A stretch of 64,000 nucleotides of DNA from Halorhabdus sp. BNX81 (GTDB lineage: Archaea > Halobacteriota > Halobacteria > Halobacteriales > Haloarculaceae). A program made the translations under genes and the position numbers. Shown here in pieces: positions 8,765-16,010 of the stretch. The stretch covers positions 2,356,001-2,420,000 of the forward strand of contig NZ_CP107254.1 of the NCBI RefSeq assembly GCF_029229925.1, written 5' to 3'. The notes below the pieces were generated by a model. That model was not told the DNA's origin, did no database searches, and saw only the letters and a list, made by a program, of their open reading frames with translations. How positions within the stretch are numbered: position 1 is the first letter of the stretch; the number at the start of each line of letters is the position of its first letter.

Positions 8765-9918
8765 CAGATCTCACCCATCGATTCCTGTCTGCGCATCAGA
8801 TACAGAAAATACGGCCCGCCGACGAGCCCGGTCACGATCCCGACAGGGATCTGGACCGGCAGGGCGAGTCTGGCCCCGACATCGGCGGCGACCATCAGCG
8901 CCGGGCCGACGAACAGACAGCCGATCATCAGCTTCCGGTAGTCGCTACCGACGATGTTGCGCACCATGTGCGGGACGATCAACCCGACGAACCCGACGAT
9001 ACCCGCGACGGCGATGCTCGCCGCGGCCGCGAGGACGGCCACGCCCGAGAGCGCAAAGCGGACGCGTTCGACGCGCATGCCCAGCGAACTTGCGGTTCGC
9101 TCGCCGAGCAGGAGGACGTTCAGCTGTCGAGCACTGAGGACGGCAAGTACCAGCGCCAGCACCGACCATGGCAGGACCATCCGGACCTGCTCCCACTCAG
9201 TGCCAGTCAGCGAGCCAGTGATCCACGCGATCGCCGACTGGACGATCCCGAGATCATCAGCGAAGAAGAACATGGCCCGCTGGAGGCTGCCAAAGACCGT
9301 GCTGACGATCACGCCCGCAAGCACCAGCCGGACCGGCGAGGTGCCGTTCTTCCAGGCGATGGCATAGACGATCACGAACGCGAGGACGCCCCCGGCCGCG
9401 GCGAACACCGGCAACAGCATCGACGTGCTGACGTGGAGTTCGGCGACGAGCAACGGGACGACGAACGTCACGCCGGGGATCGCGACGAGCGTCAGGAGGA
9501 TCGCGAGCCCGGCCCCGGAGGACACCCCGAGGATGAACGGGCTCGCGAGTTCGTTGCGCGTCACGGCCTGGAAGATCGCCCCCGAGACGGCCAGATTCAT
9601 CCCGACGAAGACGGCGACGATCACCCGCGGGATCCGCATGTTCCAGACGATCAGGCTCTGGTTCGAGAGTTCGGGAAGTTCGCCACCGAGCAGGAACCCC
9701 TGCCAGGCCTGGAGACTGAACAGCACTTTCGGGTCGGAGACGGCCGCCCAGGCCTCACCCCACGTCATCGCGAAGTCCCCGTAGCGGATCTGGACGAACC
9801 CGGCGACCAGCACCACGACGACGCTCGCGAGACAGAGCGAAAGCAATGCGCTGTCGACGCGATCGAGCCACCCCAAGCGCGAGGCGACCCGGTCGCGCGT
9901 CGTCGGTTCGCCCGCCAT
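8764..9918 (-). CDS. ABC transporter permease, FecCD/BtuC family
   Basis: The permease is 384 residues when started at the ATG complementary to 9916-9918 (MAGEPTTRDR). The open frame continues upstream, but only over antisense of the neighbouring reductase gene. About ten hydrophobic helices are visible, with FecCD hallmarks such as NLAVSGAIFQAVTRNELASP, LASPFILGVSSGAGLAI and GFVGLIVPHMVR. It forms the membrane channel for the iron chelate delivered by the two binding proteins. It starts 2 nt after the reductase stop and overlaps the ATPase start. Confidence 0.9.
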   Translation of the reverse strand: MAGEPTTRDRVASRLGWLDRVDSALLSLCLASVVVVLVAGFVQIRYGDFAMTWGEAWAAVSDPKVLFSLQAWQGFLLGGELPELSNQSLIVWNMRIPRVIVAVFVGMNLAVSGAIFQAVTRNELASPFILGVSSGAGLAILLTLVAIPGVTFVVPLLVAELHVSTSMLLPVFAAAGGVLAFVIVYAIAWKNGTSPVRLVLAGVIVSTVFGSLQRAMFFFADDLGIVQSAIAWITGSLTGTEWEQVRMVLPWSVLALVLAVLSARQLNVLLLGERTASSLGMRVERVRFALSGVAVLAAAASIAVAGIVGFVGLIVPHMVRNIVGSDYRKLMIGCLFVGPALMVAADVGARLALPVQIPVGIVTGLVGGPYFLYLMRRQESMGEI

Positions 9919-9920
9919 GG

Positions 9921-10940
9921 TCAGGTGTCCACCTCCAGGGTGTCCCGGTCGGCCGCGATCTCCGCGGCGCGTTCGAGGACGAGTTCGTCCTCGAGGTGCT
10001 CGAGCAATCGCCGCTGGCCGCGGTCGGCCGTCGATTCGATCTCCGCCTCGGAGCGATACGCCGCGAGTCGACGGTCGATCTCCCGTTCGCGGAGTGCGAC
10101 GTAGCGGCGGCGATCCACCTCGCGATCGGCGGGCCACCGGTCGGCGAACACCCCTCGCCAGGTCTCGCGCTCGCCCCACTTGTCTTCGCGCGATGACTCG
10201 GGGCGGACCCAGTCGTAGTAGGGGGCGAGCGCGGGCGGGTACCCCTGATCGCAGCGGACGGCCTCGACGACTTCGATCCCGACACGCGCGCCGCGACCGG
10301 CGGCCACGATCGCCTGTCGATCCGCCGCTCTCGAGGGCGAGGCGATATATAGGCCGTCGACGGGTGTCCCGCCGTCACGATCGGGATACGAGCGGTCGAG
10401 TCTGGTCCGGCCGTCGGCCCCGTCGAGCGTCTCGAAGGCGTCGTCTTCCAGAACAGGCCGGAGATATTCCCCGCCGTAGCGCGTCGCCGCGACGACCCGG
10501 TCGGCGGTGTGGGTGTTTCCAGCCGCCGTCTCGACGACGAATCCGGAGTCATCCGAGCGGTGTTCGACACGTTCGTCCGGGCGATCGATCCGTTCGACCA
10601 GTTCCGGGACGACATCACAGCCGGCTTCGGTGGCGTGGTCCTCGAACAGTGTCGACAGTGTCTCCACGCCGATGCTGACCGGGAATCCGGGGTAGTTCTC
10701 GACGACGGCGCACTGCTGGAGGGATGAGCGCCCGCGGTCGCAGACGAGCGTGTCCAGCCCGTACCGGGCCGTGAACACGCCAGCCGAACAGCCGGCAGGG
10801 CCGCCGCCGACGACGATTACGTCGTAGTCGGTGGCCGCCGTGCCACCTTCTCCGCCGTGACCGGCGCTCGTCGTGTTCGTGTGCCCGCGCCCGTCACGTT
10901 CGGTACTCGTCGCGTGACTCGATTCCTCGTGGTCGGTCAT
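9921..10940 (-). CDS. FAD-dependent oxidoreductase within the siderophore uptake operon
   Basis: A 339-residue protein when started at MTDHEESSHA. After a His/Gly/Ser-rich hydrophilic leader of about 35 residues comes a dinucleotide-binding motif (VVGGGPAGCSAGVF), as in thioredoxin-reductase-like flavoproteins. The CxxC redox pair of true thioredoxin reductase is absent. The C-terminal third is highly charged and helical, with no family I recognise. Its position between binding-protein and permease genes suggests reduction or modification of the imported ferric chelate. That role is inference from context; it could equally be a siderophore-tailoring enzyme. Confidence 0.75.
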   Translation of the reverse strand: MTDHEESSHATSTERDGRGHTNTTSAGHGGEGGTAATDYDVIVVGGGPAGCSAGVFTARYGLDTLVCDRGRSSLQQCAVVENYPGFPVSIGVETLSTLFEDHATEAGCDVVPELVERIDRPDERVEHRSDDSGFVVETAAGNTHTADRVVAATRYGGEYLRPVLEDDAFETLDGADGRTRLDRSYPDRDGGTPVDGLYIASPSRAADRQAIVAAGRGARVGIEVVEAVRCDQGYPPALAPYYDWVRPESSREDKWGERETWRGVFADRWPADREVDRRRYVALREREIDRRLAAYRSEAEIESTADRGQRRLLEHLEDELVLERAAEIAADRDTLEVDT

Positions 10941-10942
10941 CG

Positions 10943-12259
10943 CTATCGGTCTCCGGTGATCGTCCCAGCGACGCGATGGTGATCGAATAGCTGTTCGTCC
11001 GCCGAGAGGTCCGGATACGGACCGGACTCGTAACGTGGCCACGTACCGAACTGCTCGGGATAGAGCTGTTTTGCGCCCATCTCGAGTTGGAAGAGGTTCA
11101 TGAGGGGGCCCTGATGTCTCCCGCCCTGGGCGTAGATCCGGTCGTTCCGGACGGCGCTGACCGCACTGGCGACGGGATCCTCGGCGAGGGTCTCCCGGAT
11201 CGCAGGCATGTCGTGGTCGTCGACGATCCCGCCGAGGATCACGAGGACATCCGGATCGGCTTCGAGCAGTCCCTCGTAGTCGATCTGGGTGCCGCTGCCG
11301 ACGGCGTCGTCGTCGGCGAAGGCATCGACCGCGCCGAGCGGCCGGGTATGGGCAGCGTGATAGCCCGGGCCGTTCACGTCGTAGACCCACATCGTGTCGT
11401 TGCTCGTCGAGGGGAGGACCATCGTGACTGTCGGCCGCTCCGATTCCGGCGGGAGCCCCTCCCGAATCGTCGCCACCAGCGCCTCGTGCTCGCGTCGAAG
11501 GGCCTCGTAGCGCTCTTGTTCCCGAAGGACCGAGGCGACGTGGCCGAAGGTTTCCCAGAGCGTGTAGTACTCGTAGCTGTCGGCGTAGGCTTCGGGTGGT
11601 GTGGCGTGTTCGGCGCTGAACTTGTTGCCGAACCACGGCGCGACGCGTTCTGCGACCTCCTCGACATCCGCGCGCTCCCACTTGCCCATCGTGACCACGT
11701 GAGCGGGATCGGCGAGGTGAACGTCGCTGTCGAGGTCGTAGAGTTTCTCCTTGCTCGGGTTCCAGGAGTCATAGCAGTCGCTCCAGTCGACGGAGACGCC
11801 ATCGAGTGGTGCGGTGATGGCGTCCATCAGCGAGTTCGTGTACTCGACGGCGTAGACGGCGTTGACATCGTCGCCCCGACCGAGGGCCAGCGCCATCTCG
11901 GCGTAGGGATTCATGATCGTGAAGATGTCCTCGGGGGTCTCCTCGAAGGGCACTTCTCCCATGGGGGCCATCGAGACAGAATATTCGCCTGCATCTTCGT
12001 CACCGTCCTGCTGGTCCGTCTGTGTCGCGGTTTCGTCGGTCGGTGTCGTCGATTCGGTCGGCGTGGCGGTCGCCGTCGGATCTGCCTGGCTGTCGGTCCC
12101 CGTGGGTGTCTCACCTGCCGGCGTCTCGGTCCCGTCCCCGTCACCCAGACAGCCGGCCAGCAAGCCACTGCCCAGAAGCGCCGTTCCGCTGGCGAGCCAC
12201 GCGCGTCGAGTCAGTCCGGCGTCCCCATCTTCGTCCGCCGGGAATCGGTCGTCGGACAT
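10943..12259 (-). CDS. ABC transporter substrate-binding lipoprotein (second copy)
   Basis: A 438-residue binding protein of the iron-chelate type. The chosen start, MSDDRFPADE, lies just after the stop of the upstream gene. The signal has a twin-arginine (LTRRAWLASG) and a lipobox (LLAGC). A Thr/Pro/Glu-rich linker follows, then the binding domain. It is a paralog of the gene immediately upstream, sharing the order GEVPFEETPED / GEVSFEGVPET, a PWFGN/PFFGN segment and a YYTL segment. Export through Tat and lipid anchoring outside the membrane are expected. It presumably works with the permease and ATPase encoded downstream. Confidence 0.86.
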   Translation of the reverse strand: MSDDRFPADEDGDAGLTRRAWLASGTALLGSGLLAGCLGDGDGTETPAGETPTGTDSQADPTATATPTESTTPTDETATQTDQQDGDEDAGEYSVSMAPMGEVPFEETPEDIFTIMNPYAEMALALGRGDDVNAVYAVEYTNSLMDAITAPLDGVSVDWSDCYDSWNPSKEKLYDLDSDVHLADPAHVVTMGKWERADVEEVAERVAPWFGNKFSAEHATPPEAYADSYEYYTLWETFGHVASVLREQERYEALRREHEALVATIREGLPPESERPTVTMVLPSTSNDTMWVYDVNGPGYHAAHTRPLGAVDAFADDDAVGSGTQIDYEGLLEADPDVLVILGGIVDDHDMPAIRETLAEDPVASAVSAVRNDRIYAQGGRHQGPLMNLFQLEMGAKQLYPEQFGTWPRYESGPYPDLSADEQLFDHHRVAGTITGDR

Positions 12260-12260
12260 T

Positions 12261-13478
12261 TCAGAACTCCCCATTGACGACATCGGCAACGCGTTCACGG
12301 TCGAACAGTTCCGCCTCGACGCCGTAGAGGTGGCGGGCGGTCCGCTCGGTCAGGACCATGTTCGTGATCGGCCCCTGGTAGAGCCCGCCGGCACGGTAGA
12401 CATCGCCGTTGTCGACGGCGGTGAGTGCGCTCGCCGTCGCGTGTTCCTCCAGGGAGGCGACCACAGTGTCCTCGAACGCGGATTCCGAGAGACCCTCGTA
12501 TCCACGCAGGAGGAGGACTTCGGGGTCGACATCGAGCAGGGTTTCGAGATCGATCGCCGCGCGACTCCCGTGGAAGTCCTTGATGTCGGTGCTCGCCAGG
12601 GCGTCCCTGACCTTGAGATCGTGGAGGTGCTTGAACCCGGTACCCTCGCCGATGACGTAGGGGTAGAACTCCACGGGCTGGTCGCCGACGCCCCAGAGGA
12701 CGGCGACTTCCGGGCGCTCGCCCTGACCGGGGACAACCGGCGCGAGGTTGGACTGAAAGTCGTCGTGGATCGCCTCGAAAGCCTCGAAGTACTCGGTGCG
12801 CTGGAAGACCTGCGCCAGCTTCTCGAAGGCCTCATAGAGCGTGTAGTAACGGTAGTCGGAATGCCAGGGATAATGCTGGGCGTAAATACAGTTGCCAAAG
12901 AAGGGGCCGACGTCGCGTTCGATCGCGGCGATGTCCTCGTCGTCCCACCCGCTGAAGCGGTTCATCAGGAAATTCGGGTCGATGACGTGGATGTCGGCAT
13001 CGAGGGCGTAGAACCGTTCCTGGCTGACGCTGTCCTGGTAGAGTGAGACCATCTCGCTCTTGTCGACCGAGACGCCCGGAATCGCGTCGTAGTAGTCGGT
13101 GTGATATCGGTTCGTCAGCCAGACGGCCTTCGGGGGTTCCAGGCCAAGCGCGATTCCCATGTCCGCCCAGCTGCCGTTGTTCGCGACCCAGGTCTCAGGG
13201 ACTCCCTCGAAAGAGACCTCGCCGACCGGTACGAGCGAGACGGAATACGACTCGGACGGCGACTCACTGGCAGCAGGCGTGTCCGTTGCCGTGGTGTCAG
13301 TCTCCGTTGGCGTGTCTGTCGGTGTTTGGGTCGCCGTGTTTGTCGGCGTAGCACCTTCAGAAGTATCGTCGTTCGTGCCCAGACAACCGGCGAGCAGACC
13401 GCCGGCGATCGCCGCGCCACTGTACTGCAACAAACGTCGTCGAGTCGGCGTTCGGTCTCCGTCGTGTTCGGGCTGCAT
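12261..13478 (-). CDS. ABC transporter substrate-binding lipoprotein (first copy)
   Basis: A 405-residue binding protein that opens the uptake operon. The N-terminus has the twin-arginine motif TPTRRRLLQYSG and lipobox LLAGC, then a Thr-rich linker and an iron-chelate-type binding domain. Its promoter carries two DtxR-like boxes, so it is probably expressed under iron limitation. One nucleotide separates its stop from the next gene. It and the downstream paralog look like a tandem duplication that has diverged strongly, which may broaden ligand range. Confidence 0.88.
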   Translation of the reverse strand: MQPEHDGDRTPTRRRLLQYSGAAIAGGLLAGCLGTNDDTSEGATPTNTATQTPTDTPTETDTTATDTPAASESPSESYSVSLVPVGEVSFEGVPETWVANNGSWADMGIALGLEPPKAVWLTNRYHTDYYDAIPGVSVDKSEMVSLYQDSVSQERFYALDADIHVIDPNFLMNRFSGWDDEDIAAIERDVGPFFGNCIYAQHYPWHSDYRYYTLYEAFEKLAQVFQRTEYFEAFEAIHDDFQSNLAPVVPGQGERPEVAVLWGVGDQPVEFYPYVIGEGTGFKHLHDLKVRDALASTDIKDFHGSRAAIDLETLLDVDPEVLLLRGYEGLSESAFEDTVVASLEEHATASALTAVDNGDVYRAGGLYQGPITNMVLTERTARHLYGVEAELFDRERVADVVNGEF

Positions 13479-13483
13479 ATGAA

Positions 13484-13497
13484 TTAGGGCAGCCTAA
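13484..13497 (-). promoter_or_regulatory. DtxR-family (iron repressor) operator, proximal site
   Basis: TTAGGGCAGCCTAA is an inverted repeat, TTAGG-N4-CCTAA, like the core recognised by DtxR/IdeR-type metalloregulators. It lies between the minus-strand TATA-like element (around 13500-13506, CTTATG) and the ATG at 13478, so a bound repressor would cover the transcription start of the siderophore uptake operon. Confidence 0.7.
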
Positions 13498-13520
13498 AAA
13501 CATAAGACACTTTCGAAAAT

Positions 13521-13534
13521 TTTGGCTCGCCTAA
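13521..13534 (-). promoter_or_regulatory. DtxR-family operator, distal site
   Basis: TTTGGCTCGCCTAA is a second, imperfect copy of the same TTAGG-N4-CCTAA pattern, with one mismatch in the left arm. It lies upstream of the TATA-like element, 37 bp from the proximal site. The pair therefore brackets the core promoter. Iron-dependent regulation of the operon is the natural inference. Confidence 0.6.
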
Positions 13535-13744
13535 AACCCGAGTGAATGATCAGTACAGACGATCACAACGGCTATCACTGTCCAATCCAGGTGACGCGAG
13601 AACGGGGAACTGCGTGGCCACTGAGCCCCCCTACCGGCTGATTCGACGAGATCGGGGCCACTGATCGATGGCTGGACGTAACTGGCATCGCTCCGCCCAG
13701 CCATAGATTGATTAGCTATCCCTTCTAATCGATCATGAGGAAGC

Positions 13745-14794
13745 ATGAAAGCATTTGTTATGAGCGAAATCGGCGAGACGGCGATCATCGAGAAGGAGCG
13801 GCCCGAACCCGGTCCCCGGGACGCGATCCTCGAACCCACGGAAGGACTAATCTGTACCTCCGATTGCCACACGGTCCACGGTGCGATCGGCGAGCGTGAG
13901 GATCTGACACTCGGTCACGAGGTCGTCGGCGTCGTCGACGAGATCGGCAGCGAGGTCGAGCACTTCGAGGCGGGCGACCGTGTCGCCGTCGGCGCGATCA
14001 CGCCCGACTGGAACTCCCTGGCCGCCCAGGACGGCCATCCTTCCCAATCGAACCAGGCACTCGGCGGGTGGAAGTTCGCCAACGTCAAGGACGGCACCTT
14101 CGCCGAGTACGTCCACATCAACGACGCCGACGGGAACATGGCGAAGATCCCCGAGGGCGTCAGCGATCACGAGGCGGCCTACGTCGCGGACATGCTTTCG
14201 ACTGGCTTTGCGGGCGCAGAGCGCGGCGACATCCCGATGGGCGGGACCGTCGCCGTCTTCGCCCAGGGCCCCGTCGGCCTCATGGCGACGAAAGGGGCCG
14301 AACTGCAGGGTGCCGGCCGGATCATCGCTGTCGAGACCGTGCCCGAGCGCAAGGAACTCGCCCGCGAGTACGGCGCGACCGACGTCGTCGACTTCGGCGA
14401 GGTCGACGCCGCCGAGGAGATCATGGACCTGACCGACGGCGAGGGCGTCGACGTCGCCATCGAGGCCCTGGGAGCCGACGAGACATTCCAGGACTGTATC
14501 AAAGTCACCAAGCCCGGCGGCACGGTCTCGAACGTCGGGTATCACGGCGACGGCGAGTTCCGCCACATCCCGCGGGCGGAATGGGGCGTCGGCATGAGCG
14601 AGATCGACATCGTCAACGATCTCTGTCCGGGCGGGCGGCTGCGCATCCAGCGCCTGCTGCGCTTGCTCGATCAGGGCAAGGTCGACCCGACGAAGATGAC
14701 CACCCACGAGTTCGAGTTCGACGATATTCAGGAGGCCTTCGAGATGATGGAGACGAAGGAAGACGGGATGATCAAGCCGCTGATCCACTTCTAG
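13745..14794 (+). CDS. Zinc-dependent secondary alcohol dehydrogenase-like medium-chain dehydrogenase
   Basis: A 349-residue medium-chain dehydrogenase. Predicted catalytic zinc ligands sit in CTSDCHT, GHEVVG and the AYVADMLSTG segment, in which an Asp acts as ligand in the Thermoanaerobacter/Clostridium secondary-alcohol dehydrogenase branch. The four-cysteine structural zinc loop is missing, as in that branch. The Rossmann motif is AVFAQGPVGLMA. It should oxidise secondary alcohols or reduce ketones with NAD(P); the cofactor cannot be read with confidence. The ATG at 13745 is preceded by GAGGAAG, a plausible Shine-Dalgarno sequence. Confidence 0.88.
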   Translation: MKAFVMSEIGETAIIEKERPEPGPRDAILEPTEGLICTSDCHTVHGAIGEREDLTLGHEVVGVVDEIGSEVEHFEAGDRVAVGAITPDWNSLAAQDGHPSQSNQALGGWKFANVKDGTFAEYVHINDADGNMAKIPEGVSDHEAAYVADMLSTGFAGAERGDIPMGGTVAVFAQGPVGLMATKGAELQGAGRIIAVETVPERKELAREYGATDVVDFGEVDAAEEIMDLTDGEGVDVAIEALGADETFQDCIKVTKPGGTVSNVGYHGDGEFRHIPRAEWGVGMSEIDIVNDLCPGGRLRIQRLLRLLDQGKVDPTKMTTHEFEFDDIQEAFEMMETKEDGMIKPLIHF

Positions 14795-14864
14795 GCCGGT
14801 TCGACGGCCTTCGTCGTGGGGATCACCCGTCCGAGATCGTTCAATTTCGGCGTCGTGAATCACG

Positions 14865-16010
14865 TCACTCGGCATCGGGGAGGATGACCGACACTGTGGT
14901 TCGATCACCCCGTCGTTCGTAGCCGAGTTCGCCGCCGTAGCTTTCGACCAGCCATTTCGCCAGCCACAGCCCCAGTCCGCTGCTGTGTGAAAGCTGGGAG
15001 ATGGGCCGATCGTCGAAGACCGCCGCCCGGGCGAACTCCGGGATCCCCGGGCCGTCGTCGGTGATCGTCGCAACGGCCTGCTCGCCGTCATCGTGGGCCG
15101 CGATCCGGATGGTCGAGCGTGATTCGGACCGTGGGCGCGTGACAGTCGGCGGTGTGGGATTGTGCTCAACGGCATCCTGACGAGCCTGCGAGTCAGGGGT
15201 CGTGGAACCGTGTTCCACGGCGTCCTCCGGAGCCTGCGACGGAGGGCTTGTCGAGCCATGCTCGACAGCGTTTTCGACGAGCGCGTCGAGCGCCTCGAAG
15301 AGACGGCGATCGCCAGTGACGGGGAGTGTCTCGGGGAGATCCGTCTCGAAGGCAACCGCCTCCGCTGACACGGCGTGTCGATCGACGACGTTCCGGAGTG
15401 TGCTCGCCAGGTCGACTGTGGATCGGTCGGGCGACCCGTCGCCGAGGATGTCCCTGACGCGTCCCGCCGCCGCGCTCAACTCCTCCAGATCGTCGGCGGC
15501 GGCCCGGATGCGCGTGAGGTGGGCTCGCAGATCGTCGTCCTCGATCACATCGAGAAGCGCATCCGTCGACAGCAGGATCTGTGAGAGATCGTTCCGGAGG
15601 TTGTGTCGGAGGACCCGATGGAGGACCTCGTGATGGCGCTGCTGGCGGTTTCGGTCGGTGATATCGGTGTAAATCGCCAAGCCGTGACTGCCCCCCTCGT
15701 GCTCGAAGGGGACGCCGCGGTACCGAAACTCCCGCAAGCCGTCGGCGGTCTGGCGGGTGACCGTCGCCCAGTTGGCCTCGCCATCGGCAGTCCGCTGATC
15801 GAAGGTCGCGGCCTCGCCCGTTCGGTGGGTTGGAACGATGAAGTCGTTGAGCGACTCGCCGACGATCGTCGCGCGGTCGTACCCGAAGGTTTCGACGAAT
15901 CCGGGATTGACCGTCCGGACGACGGGGACGTTCTCGACCATCTCGATCTCGGCGACGGCGTCCTCCGTGAGTTCGAACAGGAGCCCGTATCGATCGGGCG
16001 CGTCGGTCAT
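14865..16010 (-). CDS. PAS sensor histidine kinase with an expanded N-box repeat
   Basis: A 381-residue soluble kinase. PAS domain at about 10-120 (exit IYTDITDRN), phosphoacceptor H136 in VLRHNLRND, N-box beginning LVENAVEHG at 244-252, G1 DDGPGIP and G2 SSGLGLWLAKWL. Residues 247-284 are a tandem repeat of about 16 residues: NAVEHGSTSPPSQAPE, DAVEHGSTTPDSQARQ and a partial third copy. The repeat inserts directly after the ATP-binding N-box. The start overlaps the stop of the upstream chemoreceptor-RecA fusion by 4 nt, so the two proteins are probably made together. No response regulator is adjacent. Confidence 0.87.
   Translation of the reverse strand: MTDAPDRYGLLFELTEDAVAEIEMVENVPVVRTVNPGFVETFGYDRATIVGESLNDFIVPTHRTGEAATFDQRTADGEANWATVTRQTADGLREFRYRGVPFEHEGGSHGLAIYTDITDRNRQQRHHEVLHRVLRHNLRNDLSQILLSTDALLDVIEDDDLRAHLTRIRAAADDLEELSAAAGRVRDILGDGSPDRSTVDLASTLRNVVDRHAVSAEAVAFETDLPETLPVTGDRRLFEALDALVENAVEHGSTSPPSQAPEDAVEHGSTTPDSQARQDAVEHNPTPPTVTRPRSESRSTIRIAAHDDGEQAVATITDDGPGIPEFARAAVFDDRPISQLSHSSGLGLWLAKWLVESYGGELGYERRGDRTTVSVILPDAE
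15160..15272. repeat. 48-bp in-frame tandem repeat inside a histidine kinase gene
   Basis: Two and a fraction copies of a 48-bp unit encode DAVEHGST-type 16-residue repeats after the N-box of the kinase at 14865-16010. Copies have diverged at synonymous and nonsynonymous sites, so the expansion is not brand new. The unit length is a multiple of three and keeps the frame. Confidence 0.7.

Noticed and set aside
8713-10104. Plus-strand ORF of 463 residues
   Set aside because: It is antisense to the FecCD permease and has an extremely hydrophilic Asp/Arg/His composition typical of the complement of a membrane-protein gene.
13847-15355. Minus-strand ORF of 502 residues
   Set aside because: It spans antisense of the alcohol dehydrogenase and an alternative frame of the PAS kinase, both of which have strong family motifs.
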